Shown: one piece after another, positions 1 to 6,801 of the stretch
Numbering within the stretch: the first letter of the stretch is position 1
Layout of the letters: the number at the start of each line of letters is the position of its first letter
NCBI GenBank assembly: GCA_015233285.1
Contig: JADFYA010000207.1
Coordinates: 1 to 6,801, forward strand
Length of the DNA: 6,801 nt
Source: Deltaproteobacteria bacterium
Lineage (GTDB): Bacteria > Desulfobacterota > JADFXK01
Reading direction: 5' to 3'
Program-made: the position numbers and the translations under genes
Notes under the pieces: generated by a model
The model's input: only the letters and a program-made list of their open reading frames with translations
Database searches by the model: none
What the model was told of the DNA's origin: nothing

Positions 1-847
1 GGTCGAAGAGATAGGGGTTGGGGAAAGAGTAGAGGAGAGTGTTGTTCCCGAACAGGCTGAATAAGCCCTCCTGGGTGGCCACGGCTGCGTGTTGATATGG
101 GGTGTCTTGCGTCCGGACCAAATCAAATCCCGGAAAAGTCTGGGACCAGCGCTTATGGTCCAGGAAGTCGTAAGCTTGCCGGCCAAGTCCATAAGCCCCA
201 AACCCGTAGGACAGGCTGATCAACCCCAGGCCGAGCGCCACCGCCTTCTTCCCCGGGACCATGGTCATGACCACGGCCAACATCAGCAGGGCATAAAAAC
301 CGCCGGTGATGGTCAAGGGGTCCACCCGACCAGCCAGGGCAAAGGTGAACAGGCCCAGCCCCAGGCCCGAACCCAGGGATTCAAGCAAAAATACTCTTCC
401 CCCGGCCGTTTGCGCCTGGGCCTCCGACACGCTCCGGGCCGCCAGAAGGCCGGTGGCCGAAACAAAAACGGCCCCAACCACAGCCCCCACGGGCATGGTC
501 AAGACCAGACTTCCCCAGCACAAAACAGGAAATGAAATCACTTCACCTGAGGTAAGATGCCACATCCAGCGAAACAGACTGCAAGCAGCGATCATCCCCC
601 AGATCATTGGTCCGGCCAGGGCGGTCGCGGCTGCAAACATCCGGCCCATGGTCAGACGAGGTCCGATCAAAACCGGTCCCAGCTTCGCCCCGGCGCCCAC
701 TCCCAGCAGCCAACTGGCTAAAATAATTCCAATAACCAGTTCATTCCCGTAGAATGTGACCAGCAACTCACGCAGCAACAACACCTGCCCCACCAGAGCC
801 AGGCCACCAAATATAACCAGCGAGGCCAAAAAGGCGGACACATTCAT
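1..847 (-). CDS. Membrane-bound spermidine-synthase-like protein (N-terminal part, cut by left edge)
   Basis: 282 codons are visible before the reading frame leaves the window, so the C-terminus is missing. The start is the ATG at 847: an in-frame TAG lies nine codons upstream with no other start codon between, although no strong ribosome site is seen. Residues 1 to about 222 are hydrophobic and form roughly six to eight membrane segments (about 4-26, 37-60, 70-91, 104-136, 151-171, 181-197, 202-222). The first two flank a conserved-looking stretch, LLRELLVTFYGNEL (23-36), and GRVFLLESLGSG (150-161) precedes a later segment. From about 249 a soluble part begins, TPYQHAAV (249-256) then LFGNNTLLYSFPNP (265-278). 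This looks like the N-terminal beta domain of spermidine synthases (normally S-Y-Q-x-I, L-x-L-D/N-G-x-x-Q). These features match fused membrane/spermidine-synthase-like proteins. The aminopropyl-transfer Rossmann domain would lie off the window, so activity and substrate cannot be judged; many family members have no proven polyamine role. The gene lies downstream of nadC behind a long hairpin and may be transcribed separately. Confidence 0.8.
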   Translation of the reverse strand, partial: MNVSAFLASLVIFGGLALVGQVLLLRELLVTFYGNELVIGIILASWLLGVGAGAKLGPVLIGPRLTMGRMFAAATALAGPMIWGMIAACSLFRWMWHLTSGEVISFPVLCWGSLVLTMPVGAVVGAVFVSATGLLAARSVSEAQAQTAGGRVFLLESLGSGLGLGLFTFALAGRVDPLTITGGFYALLMLAVVMTMVPGKKAVALGLGLISLSYGFGAYGLGRQAYDFLDHKRWSQTFPGFDLVRTQDTPYQHAAVATQEGLFSLFGNNTLLYSFPNPYLFD

Positions 848-879
848 GCCGGGTTCCCAATTCTTGGATTCCTAAAGGC

Positions 880-983
880 AAAACCGCACAGGACATGGAA
901 AAAAGGAGCGCGCGGATTGTTATGAACATATCCCTCTAAAATCTCCGCGGCCTTGTCCTTTTTTCTGCATCCGGTGCGGTTTT
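880..983 (-). terminator. Long imperfect hairpin after nadC, probable terminator
   Basis: Three perfectly matched arm pairs occur in nested order: 880-889 with 974-983 (10 bp, AAAACCGCAC), 898-907 with 956-965 (10 bp, GAAAAAAGGA) and 911-916 with 944-949 (6 bp, CGCGGA). Partly paired bases lie between them and the central loop is about 20-25 bases. On the minus-strand transcript the outer arm ends in GUGCGGUUUU followed by GCCUUU, a short U-rich tail. The hairpin begins 28 bases after the nadC stop codon, so a terminator is the simplest reading. The outer arms give a short T tract on either strand, so it could work in both directions. It could instead be a dispersed palindromic repeat unit of the genome; one window cannot separate these. 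Confidence 0.5.
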
Positions 984-1010
984 ACTGGCAAAATGGCTGA
1001 ACGGGGCAAA

Positions 1011-1859
1011 TTAGACCAGGTTCAGGCTGATGTCTGCGGCGGGCGCCGAGTGAGTCACAGCCCCGACGGAGATAAAATCAACACCGGTTTCAGCATAGCT
1101 TCGGACGGTATTCAGGTTGATGTTGCCCGAGACCTCCAGCGGCACGCCGCCGGCCGATTTAGCCGCCTGGATCACTTGATCCACCGTCATGTTATCCAGC
1201 ATAATCACCTCGGCCCCAGCCGCGACCGCCGCGGCCAACTCCTCCAGATTCGTCACTTCCACTTCCACCCGGTGGAGATGAACCCGCTGGGCCAGGGCCT
1301 TGGCAATGGCTTGGGCCACGCCTCCCGCCGCCTTGATGTGATTATCTTTGATCAAGATGCCGTCAAAAAGCCCATACCGGTGATTTCGGCCGCCACCCAT
1401 CCGGACGGCATATTTTTCTATGGCTCGCCAACCTGGGGTGGTTTTCCTGGTATCTACGATATGGACGGAAGTACCGGCCACGGCCTCAACATAAGCCCTG
1501 GTCAGGGTGGCTATCCCGGATAGTCGTTGCAAAAAATTTAGGGCGGTCCGTTCCGCGGTCAAGATGGAGTTCACCGGTCCGGATATTTCAGCCAAAAGCG
1601 CCCCGTTGGCCGCGTCCATCCCGTCCGTCAGGAATGACTTGAACACACACCGGTTATCCACGATTTCAAATACTCTGGCGCAGACGGGCAGGCCGGCCAC
1701 GGTAAGAGATTGCTTTGTGGTGATTTCGGCCCGGCCGTAGAGGTCCGGAGGGACGGTCAAACGGGTGGTCTCATCCCCCACCCCGACGTCTTCGGCCAGG
1801 GCCTGGGTGATCAAGTTATCCACCTGGGGGATATTCATATTGGACACAATTTTCTCCAT
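1011..1859 (-). CDS. nadC: Nicotinate-nucleotide pyrophosphorylase (carboxylating), quinolinate phosphoribosyltransferase
   Basis: NadC makes nicotinate mononucleotide, CO2 and pyrophosphate from quinolinate and PRPP, the last pathway-specific step of de novo NAD synthesis in the cytoplasm. With the ATG at 1859 the product is 282 residues, normal for the family. The N-terminal open-faced sandwich holds EDVGVGDETT (about 23-32). The alpha/beta barrel follows with TAERTALNFLQRLSGIAT (101-118), the substrate-binding DTRKTTPGWR (136-145), KYAVRMGGGRNHRYGLFDG (149-167), KDNH (171-174), the acidic EVEV (199-202), MLDNM (220-224), EVSGNI (242-247) and a C-terminal ISVGAVTHS phosphate-binding segment. 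All expected Arg, Lys, His and acidic residues are present. An in-frame TTG at 1874 would add five residues but has no ribosome site, whereas the ATG has GGAA six bases upstream; a later ATG at residue 8 is also possible. The gene starts 50 bases after the valS stop with no terminator between, so the two probably share a transcript. No nadA or nadB is in view. Confidence 0.98.
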   Translation of the reverse strand: MEKIVSNMNIPQVDNLITQALAEDVGVGDETTRLTVPPDLYGRAEITTKQSLTVAGLPVCARVFEIVDNRCVFKSFLTDGMDAANGALLAEISGPVNSILTAERTALNFLQRLSGIATLTRAYVEAVAGTSVHIVDTRKTTPGWRAIEKYAVRMGGGRNHRYGLFDGILIKDNHIKAAGGVAQAIAKALAQRVHLHRVEVEVTNLEELAAAVAAGAEVIMLDNMTVDQVIQAAKSAGGVPLEVSGNINLNTVRSYAETGVDFISVGAVTHSAPAADISLNLV

Positions 1860-1909
1860 AGCATGTTCCGGCAAGGCGTCAAGTTGAAGGCAACCAGCAA
1901 CAAGCGTGT

Positions 1910-4570
1910 TCAGCCCATGATCTGTTTGACCCGAATGACATTCTGCTTGACCTTGTCCATTTTGCCGCTCAATATGGTCATTTTTTCTTTTTCCTTGGCC
2001 ACCACATCGCGAGGCGCTTTGGCCAGAAAATCTTCATTGGCCAATTTGCGGGAAGTAACGGAGATCTCTTTTTCCAGCTTGGTTTGCTCCTTGGTCAACC
2101 GAGCGATTTCATCCGCAAAGTCGATCAGACCTTTGAGTGGGACGAAAATTTCCACGTCCTCGAACACGGCGGTGGCTGAGGCATCAGGCTTAACCTCGCC
2201 TTCCGACATGACGACCAATTCTTCAGCCTTGGTTAACAGCTTCACCAACGAACTATTTAGATTTAGCGCCGTTTTTTGTGCATCCTTGGGAGCCATCACG
2301 TGGGCGGTGATCACAGCCCCTGGGGACACGTTCATTTCACCCCGAATGTTGCGAATACCTCCAATGATACCCATTAGAAACGTCATCGTTGTGTCCGCTT
2401 CAGGACGATCAAAACGGGCCTCAAACGTCGGATAGGAAGAGATCATGATGCTACCCTGGGTGCCGGGGAGTTTATGCCAGATCTCTTCAGTCACAAAAGG
2501 CATGAATGGATGGAGTAATTTCAAGATGTTTCTTAATGTATGGGTCAGGACGGCTCGAGTTTGGTTCTTGGCCCGCTCATCTTCTCCATAAAGAACAGGC
2601 TTGATCATTTCTATATACCAGTCACAGAATTCGTGCCAGGCGAATTGATAGATCGCTCCGGCCGCCTCATTAAATCGGTATTCATTCAGGCTATTGATCA
2701 CTTCTTGGGTCACCCGGTTGACCCGGCTGAGGATCCATTGGTCCGCCAAAAGGCCGGACTCTTCCGGGGGCGGGGCCGTGGCCGGATCGAAATCGACGAC
2801 GTTCATCATGGTCAGACGGGAAGCATTCCAAATTTTGTTAACAAAGTTACGGTACCCTTCCACCCGCTTTTCTGAGAGCCTGACATCCCGTCCTTGGGCC
2901 GCCAACGCAGCCAGGGTGAAGCGAAAAGCATCTGTGCCGAACTGTTCCATCATGACCAAAGGATCTATGACATTCCCCTTGGATTTACTCATTTTTTGGC
3001 CCTCTTCATCCCGGACCAAGGCATGGATGTAAACGTCCTTGAAAGGCACATCGCCCATAAAGTGCAGGCCCATCATCATCATCCGGGCCACCCAGAAAAA
3101 CAAGATGTCAAAACCGGTGACCAGGGTGGAGGTGGGATAATAACGATTCAATTCCGGTGCCTGATCCGGCCAGCCCATGGTGGAAAAGGGCCACAAAGCG
3201 GAACTGAACCAGGTATCGAGCACATCGGTTTCCTGCCGCAGCCGCCGGCCACCGCATTTGGTGCATTCTTCGGGAGTTGTGCGAGCCACCGTGATTTCAT
3301 GACACTCGTCGCAATACCAGGCAGGAATTCTATGGCCCCACCATATCTGCCGGGAAATACACCAGTCGCGGATATTGTTCATCCATTCGAAATAACTCTT
3401 CTCCCACACGGCCGGGATAATCTTGGTCTTGCCTTGGATAACGGCCTGGGAAGCCTCCTCAGCCAAAGGTGCGACCTTGACGAACCATTGCTTAGACAAA
3501 ATGGGTTCGATCATAGTCTTACACCGGTAGCAGTGCCCTACGTTGTGATTGTAGGCTTCCTTTTTCTTGAACAAATTTTCCTTCTTAAGGTCTTCTAAGA
3601 TGTTGGTTCGGCACTCGAATCGATCTTGTCCGGCATATTTTCCGGCTTGTTCACTCATCCGCCCCTGATCATCCATGACTCTGATCATGTCCAGTTTATG
3701 CTTTAGCCCAATCTCAAAGTCATTGAAATCATGGGCGGGGGTGATTTTGAGGGCCCCGGCGCCGAATTCGACATCAACATATTCATCAAAAATGATGGGC
3801 AATTTTCTTTTCAAAAGAGGCAGCAAGACGTGGGTTTCCGTCAAATTTTTGTGCCGGGGATCCTTCGGATTGACGGCTACCGCGGTGTCACCCAGCAATG
3901 TTTCCGGACGGGTGGTGGCCACCGTCAGACTACCTCCCCCATTGGCATAGGGATAGTTGATGTAGTACAAGGCCCCTTCTATCGTCTCGTGCTCCACCTC
4001 AAGATCGGCCAGGGCGGTTTGACATCTGGGACACCAATTGATGATATAGTCACCCCGATAGATCAATCCCTGTTCGTAAAGGGTGACAAATACTTCTTTA
4101 ACCGCTTTTGATAGCCCCTCGTCCATGGTGAACCGGGTTCGGCTCCAGTCACAGGAGGCTCCAAGCCGCTTTAATTGATTCAGAATGATGCCGCCATATT
4201 TTTTCCGCCATTCCCAGACCCGTTCGATAAACCGTTCCCGGCCCAAAGCATGCCGGTCGGTGCCTTCCGAAGCCAGTTGCCGCTCCACTACGTTCTGGGT
4301 GGCAATTCCCGCATGATCCATCCCGGGCATCCACAGAACGTTATATCCCTGCATCCGTTTAAACCTGACCAGGATATCTTGCAACGTATTATTTAACGCA
4401 TGACCCATGTGTAAGGTCCCAGTCACGTTGGGTGGAGGGATGACAATGGAATAGGCTTCGCCGGGATTCTCTACCTCGGCTCGAAACAAATGATTTTCTT
4501 CCCAGAAACGATACCACTTCTCTTCCACCAGGCTGGGTTCATAGCCCTTTGGCAATGCATCAATATTCAT
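1910..4570 (-). CDS. valS: Valine--tRNA ligase (valyl-tRNA synthetase)
   Basis: Class Ia aminoacyl-tRNA synthetase that charges tRNA-Val with valine using ATP and hydrolyses mischarged threonyl-tRNA-Val. The 886 residues match the usual bacterial length. In order: PPPNVTG (45-51) and the HIGH signature as HMGH (54-57) of the Rossmann fold; MPGMDHAGIATQ (81-92); a CPRC pair (180-183); the CP1 editing domain, about 190-345, with TTRPETLLGDTAVAV (219-233) and GALKITPAHDFND (272-284); CYRC (347-350); DWCISRQIWWGHRIPAWYC (402-420); paired CDEC (420-423) and CTKC (436-439), a likely zinc knuckle; DVLDTWFSSALWPFS (449-463); and KMSKS at 526-530. The helical anticodon-binding domain covers about 605-760, and residues about 815-884 form the charged C-terminal coiled coil typical of ValRS. 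The ATG start at 4570 follows a good Shine-Dalgarno sequence. The promoter appears to lie in the upstream spacer, and nadC follows 50 bases downstream. No break or missing catalytic motif is seen. Confidence 0.99.
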   Translation of the reverse strand: MNIDALPKGYEPSLVEEKWYRFWEENHLFRAEVENPGEAYSIVIPPPNVTGTLHMGHALNNTLQDILVRFKRMQGYNVLWMPGMDHAGIATQNVVERQLASEGTDRHALGRERFIERVWEWRKKYGGIILNQLKRLGASCDWSRTRFTMDEGLSKAVKEVFVTLYEQGLIYRGDYIINWCPRCQTALADLEVEHETIEGALYYINYPYANGGGSLTVATTRPETLLGDTAVAVNPKDPRHKNLTETHVLLPLLKRKLPIIFDEYVDVEFGAGALKITPAHDFNDFEIGLKHKLDMIRVMDDQGRMSEQAGKYAGQDRFECRTNILEDLKKENLFKKKEAYNHNVGHCYRCKTMIEPILSKQWFVKVAPLAEEASQAVIQGKTKIIPAVWEKSYFEWMNNIRDWCISRQIWWGHRIPAWYCDECHEITVARTTPEECTKCGGRRLRQETDVLDTWFSSALWPFSTMGWPDQAPELNRYYPTSTLVTGFDILFFWVARMMMMGLHFMGDVPFKDVYIHALVRDEEGQKMSKSKGNVIDPLVMMEQFGTDAFRFTLAALAAQGRDVRLSEKRVEGYRNFVNKIWNASRLTMMNVVDFDPATAPPPEESGLLADQWILSRVNRVTQEVINSLNEYRFNEAAGAIYQFAWHEFCDWYIEMIKPVLYGEDERAKNQTRAVLTHTLRNILKLLHPFMPFVTEEIWHKLPGTQGSIMISSYPTFEARFDRPEADTTMTFLMGIIGGIRNIRGEMNVSPGAVITAHVMAPKDAQKTALNLNSSLVKLLTKAEELVVMSEGEVKPDASATAVFEDVEIFVPLKGLIDFADEIARLTKEQTKLEKEISVTSRKLANEDFLAKAPRDVVAKEKEKMTILSGKMDKVKQNVIRVKQIMG

Positions 4571-4577
4571 AAATGTG

Positions 4578-4584
4578 CACCTCT
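4578..4584 (-). promoter_or_regulatory. Ribosome binding site of valS
   Basis: On the minus strand the bases read AGAGGTG, with 7 bases before the ATG at 4570. This is a close match to the Shine-Dalgarno consensus and fixes the valS start. Confidence 0.85.
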
Positions 4585-4628
4585 GGTTTGTTGCAGTCAG
4601 AGATCAGGAAACCTATCCCGTACTCCAT

Positions 4629-4656
4629 AAAAAAAGGGGGATCGCCAGGCGCCCCC
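4629..4656 (-). terminator. Intrinsic terminator after the acidic-protein gene
   Basis: On the minus strand GGGGG (4656-4652) pairs with CCCCC (4640-4636). An inner CGC/GCG helix (4651-4649 with 4645-4643) is closed by a 3-base loop, leaving a 2-base bulge. Seven T residues (4635-4629) follow directly. It begins 110 bases after the stop codon of the acidic-protein gene and ends 58 bases before the valS ATG, so it should separate the two transcripts. Confidence 0.9.
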
Positions 4657-4657
4657 G

Positions 4658-4685
4658 TTTATCAAATAGTCTGCCGTCAGGTCAA
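4658..4685 (-). promoter_or_regulatory. Putative sigma-70 promoter for valS-nadC
   Basis: The minus strand has TTGACC at 4685-4680 (5 of 6 to the -35 consensus) and GATAAA at 4663-4658 (4 of 6 to the -10 consensus), separated by 16 bases. Transcription would begin near 4651, about 80 bases before the valS ATG and inside the 5' arm of the terminator. No other promoter-like pair was obvious in the spacer. Spacing and matches are reasonable, but such pairs arise by chance, so this is tentative. Confidence 0.45.
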
Positions 4686-4766
4686 CCAGCGGAGTTAACC
4701 GCGGAGACTTCCGGCTTGAAAAATCTATGGTCCCAAAGCACCGGCAGGTACGGTCTCATCAGTCGC

Positions 4767-6801
4767 TCATTCTTCGATGGTCAAATCGCCCTTCAATTGT
4801 TCCACAGCAGAACCGATTATTCGTTCGGCAACTTCGACCATCACCTCTCTGGCGACTCTGGTCAGCGCCTCTTCGAAAGCTCTGGTGACTAATTCAGTGG
4901 TCATTTGTTGAGACAGGACGTTTTCAACGGCTTGGGTAACCAGACCGGCGATTCTATCTTCAGATATTTGGTCAACAATGATCGCGGCCAAAGTTTCCTC
5001 AAATTTAATTTGATCAATCGTGGCAGTAGGTTTGTCCACGTCTTTTTCCTGTGGTGCGGATTCGAACACAATCGCCTGTTCCATCGGTGGTACCGATTCA
5101 AGTTCCGGTTTCAAGGCCGGTTCTGGAGAAATTGCCGCCATGATTGGTTCGGGTTCTTGTTCCGGTTCCGGGTAAGCACTCGGGGGTTCCATCATTTCGG
5201 GCGTGAGCAATAGAATATCGCCAGCCTGAGCCACGTCCGAACCCGGTTCATCCAGCGGCTTCTCTGGCCCGGTCATCTGCTCCTCGTCTACCTGTTCATA
5301 GACTTGATCAACATCTGATGTGCCAGTGATATCAGCCTTTATGGCTTCCATAGTGTCTTCTTCCCAGAAGCTGGAAGATTCATGTTCACCAGGCGTGATA
5401 TCATCATCTTTGATCTCTAATCCGTTTGGTGGTTCAACCGGTTCGGGCGGTTCATCGGCTGCAGCGTCATCGGTTACCGGGACGGGGGGCATCAGGTCTT
5501 CCACCAAGGACGCGGCCGCCAACCTTTCCGCACTCATATCAAAGCCGACTTCTGCCTGGCCGGAAGCACTTGAGTCGGCCGGTTCGGGCTCAGGTTGCTC
5601 CGGAAGTCGGAACATATCAGCGGTCGCGGCATCGAGTTCCTCGTCGCTGAGTTCCTTATCATCCCAAGATCCTTCCTCAGGCACGCTGGAATCGTCAGGC
5701 GTTGCGTCCGGTTCGAGTTGAAGAACAACTTCGTCCAAGTCCTCTTCATCAGCCGGTCCCGAACCAATTTCTTCTTCGCTTACGGTTAAAACCGACGGCC
5801 CGGTTGCCTCCGCCGCCGCCTCTTCTGAGGCCGTATAACCAATGGGCTCAGCCTCTTCTTCGGTCAGGACGGCCGGAAGTTCATCTTGAACATCTTGAAC
5901 CGACAGGTCGTCTTCCGCCAGGCCGGTCAAAAGTTCCGTCTCATCCAGGGGCATAGATGGTTCCGTCTCCGGTTCGGTCAAGTCCAACGGCTCGTCCAGG
6001 AGTAACGGTTCCTCTTCATCGGTTGAGGTCTCATCTAACATCAGGCGGTCCAGGTCTTCAAAATCTTCGGAGGCGACTTCAGCTTCTTTCTCATCCAGGG
6101 TGGGTTGGTACACCTCGTCAGCCGGTGCCTCTTCGTCAGTAAAATCGGCTAATATATCATCGTCTTCTACAGAAGGTTCGGTATCTTCGGCGGCATCTAA
6201 AATCAAAGGCTCTTCTTCCTCGGGCAAGTCTTCTTCCAAAGTCAAATCGTCCAGGTCTTCCAGCTCATCAAAAGGAAGTCCGGCCTCTTTTTCTGCCAGG
6301 GTGGGCTGATCCGCACCAACGGAAAGAATATCATCGGCGCTGAAGTCAGATAGAACATCTTGATCTTCCGCCGACTGCCCGGCCTCCTCTTCCATCAAAT
6401 CCAGGGGTTCGTCCGGCTCTAATAATCCTTCATCATCAACCAACACTTCATCGTCGGCTAATCCATCCAAGACGTGGACCTCGTCACTATCAGGCTCAGG
6501 CGCATCCTTAGAAAAATATAGGCGCTCGTCGTCGTCATCTATCATCTCATCATCGGCCAAATCGATCAGGACATGGACATCATCTTCTGAAGAGGACTTC
6601 CCGTTCTCATCCAGGGTAGATTGATCTTCACCCGCACCAAACAAGTCGTTGTCAGAGTCGAATAACAGGTCAATGTCGGCGGACAAAGATTCATTTTGCT
6701 CCGTCGCGGCCGGTGGTTCGTCGAGACCAAGGAGTAACTCATCGTCCTCCAGAGCATTCAGCTTTAAATCCTCGTCCCCAATTGATTCATCCAGGAGAAG
6801 A
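4767..6801 (-). CDS. Highly acidic repeat protein with helical C-terminal domain (N-terminus off the right edge)
   Basis: Function not recognised. The frame is open to the right edge, giving 677 visible residues. The first possible start inside, a TTG at 6686, is probably internal, because the 38 codons before it encode the same Asp/Glu/Leu-rich type of sequence. Residue numbers here count from that TTG. Residues 1 to about 280 are dominated by Asp, Glu, Leu and Ser and contain imperfect repeats. Residues about 280-550 are acidic and Pro-rich, with PEQPEPEPA (362-370) and PEPEQEPEPI (506-515), and are probably disordered. Residues 556-636 lose this bias and become amphipathic helices, including DQISEDRIAGLVTQAVENVL (572-591) and TRVAREVMVEVAERIIGSAV (609-628). 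From 1 to 639 there is no cysteine and only 22 Lys or Arg. No signal peptide or membrane segment is seen. The layout resembles polar scaffolds such as PopZ, and long acidic-linker proteins of Desulfobacterota, but that is inference; an N-terminal zinc-ribbon or receiver domain could lie outside the window. An intrinsic terminator ends the unit. Confidence 0.9.
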   Translation of the reverse strand, partial: LLLDESIGDEDLKLNALEDDELLLGLDEPPAATEQNESLSADIDLLFDSDNDLFGAGEDQSTLDENGKSSSEDDVHVLIDLADDEMIDDDDERLYFSKDAPEPDSDEVHVLDGLADDEVLVDDEGLLEPDEPLDLMEEEAGQSAEDQDVLSDFSADDILSVGADQPTLAEKEAGLPFDELEDLDDLTLEEDLPEEEEPLILDAAEDTEPSVEDDDILADFTDEEAPADEVYQPTLDEKEAEVASEDFEDLDRLMLDETSTDEEEPLLLDEPLDLTEPETEPSMPLDETELLTGLAEDDLSVQDVQDELPAVLTEEEAEPIGYTASEEAAAEATGPSVLTVSEEEIGSGPADEEDLDEVVLQLEPDATPDDSSVPEEGSWDDKELSDEELDAATADMFRLPEQPEPEPADSSASGQAEVGFDMSAERLAAASLVEDLMPPVPVTDDAAADEPPEPVEPPNGLEIKDDDITPGEHESSSFWEEDTMEAIKADITGTSDVDQVYEQVDEEQMTGPEKPLDEPGSDVAQAGDILLLTPEMMEPPSAYPEPEQEPEPIMAAISPEPALKPELESVPPMEQAIVFESAPQEKDVDKPTATIDQIKFEETLAAIIVDQISEDRIAGLVTQAVENVLSQQMTTELVTRAFEEALTRVAREVMVEVAERIIGSAVEQLKGDLTIEE
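5955..6368 (-). repeat. Two tandem acidic repeat units inside the large acidic protein
   Basis: Residues 107-172 and 174-244 (numbered from the TTG at 6686) align along their whole length. Each has ED-x-D-(V/I)-L-x-DF, then QPTL-(A/D)-EKEA, then (L/F)EDLD-x-L, then EEEPL-x-LD, and ends TEPS. Pieces of further units flank them. HVL-x-x-LADDE occurs at 38-47 and 71-80, DEPLDL at 92-97 and 231-236, and a third DQSTLDE at 21-27. At base level the TL(D/A)E motif shares CCAGGGT-type words at 6094-6103, 6296-6305 and 6611-6620. The pattern indicates duplication followed by divergence. Confidence 0.75.

Noticed and set aside
89..752. Two overlapping plus-strand open frames near the left edge, rich in Pro, Arg and Gln.
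   Set aside because: The minus strand is open throughout and encodes a coherent membrane protein with family motifs; the plus-strand frames are shadows of it.
1860..1874. TTG at 1874 as the nadC start, adding five residues.
   Set aside because: There is no ribosome site before it, while the ATG at 1859 has GGAA at suitable spacing. It remains possible but is less likely.
1710..2435. 241-residue plus-strand open frame antisense to the nadC start and the valS end.
   Set aside because: Both minus-strand genes are certain here, and this translation has no recognisable motif.
2894..3598. 234-residue plus-strand open frame inside valS.
   Set aside because: It lies entirely opposite conserved catalytic motifs of valS and shows no family resemblance.
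4571..4766. T-box or other tRNA-sensing leader before valS.
   Set aside because: No T-box consensus (AGGGTGGNACCGCG) or specifier stem is visible. The hairpin present is a plain intrinsic terminator of the upstream gene.
5320..5721. Serine/glycine-rich open frame on the plus strand.
   Set aside because: It is the antisense image of the acidic gene: Asp/Glu/Ala codons read backwards give Ser/Phe/Leu/Arg-rich frames that rarely meet stop codons. It lacks any domain.
4767..6686. Taking the TTG at 6686 as the true start of the acidic protein.
   Set aside because: The frame stays open to the right edge and the 38 codons before it have the same acidic, leucine-rich character, so the gene is cut by the window.

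Overview
The window carries four genes, all on the minus strand, so transcription runs from right to left. Gene density, moderate GC and the mix of genes point to an ordinary bacterial chromosome. The best guess is a Gram-negative of the Desulfobacterota (former Deltaproteobacteria). That guess rests on the style of the long acidic protein and of the membrane spermidine-synthase-like protein, not on a marker gene, so it is only moderately sure. There is no sign of mobile elements, CRISPR arrays, tRNA or rRNA genes.

In transcription order: (1) 4767-6801 is a very acidic, cysteine-free, repeat-bearing protein whose beginning lies outside the window. It consists of a long low-complexity region and an approximately 80-residue helical C-terminus. 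(2) 4571-4766 is a 196-base spacer with a strong intrinsic terminator and an apparent sigma-70 promoter that overlap each other. (3) 1910-4570 is a complete valS (valyl-tRNA synthetase). (4) 1011-1859 is a complete nadC (quinolinate phosphoribosyltransferase), 50 bases after valS and probably co-transcribed with it. (5) 848-1010 is a 163-base spacer filled largely by a long imperfect hairpin. (6) 1-847 is the N-terminal part of a multi-pass membrane protein of the spermidine-synthase-like family, cut by the left edge just as its soluble spermidine-synthase-like part begins.

valS and nadC are housekeeping genes (protein synthesis and de novo NAD synthesis) with every expected motif intact. The two edge genes are the less understood part. 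The acidic protein resembles in layout, but not demonstrably in sequence, polar scaffold proteins: a disordered acidic/proline-rich linker followed by an oligomerising helical tail. No stretch longer than 300 bases lacks a gene. I found no convincing new multi-gene system. The points most worth a second look are the acidic repeat protein, the promoter nested in the terminator before valS, and the hairpin after nadC.
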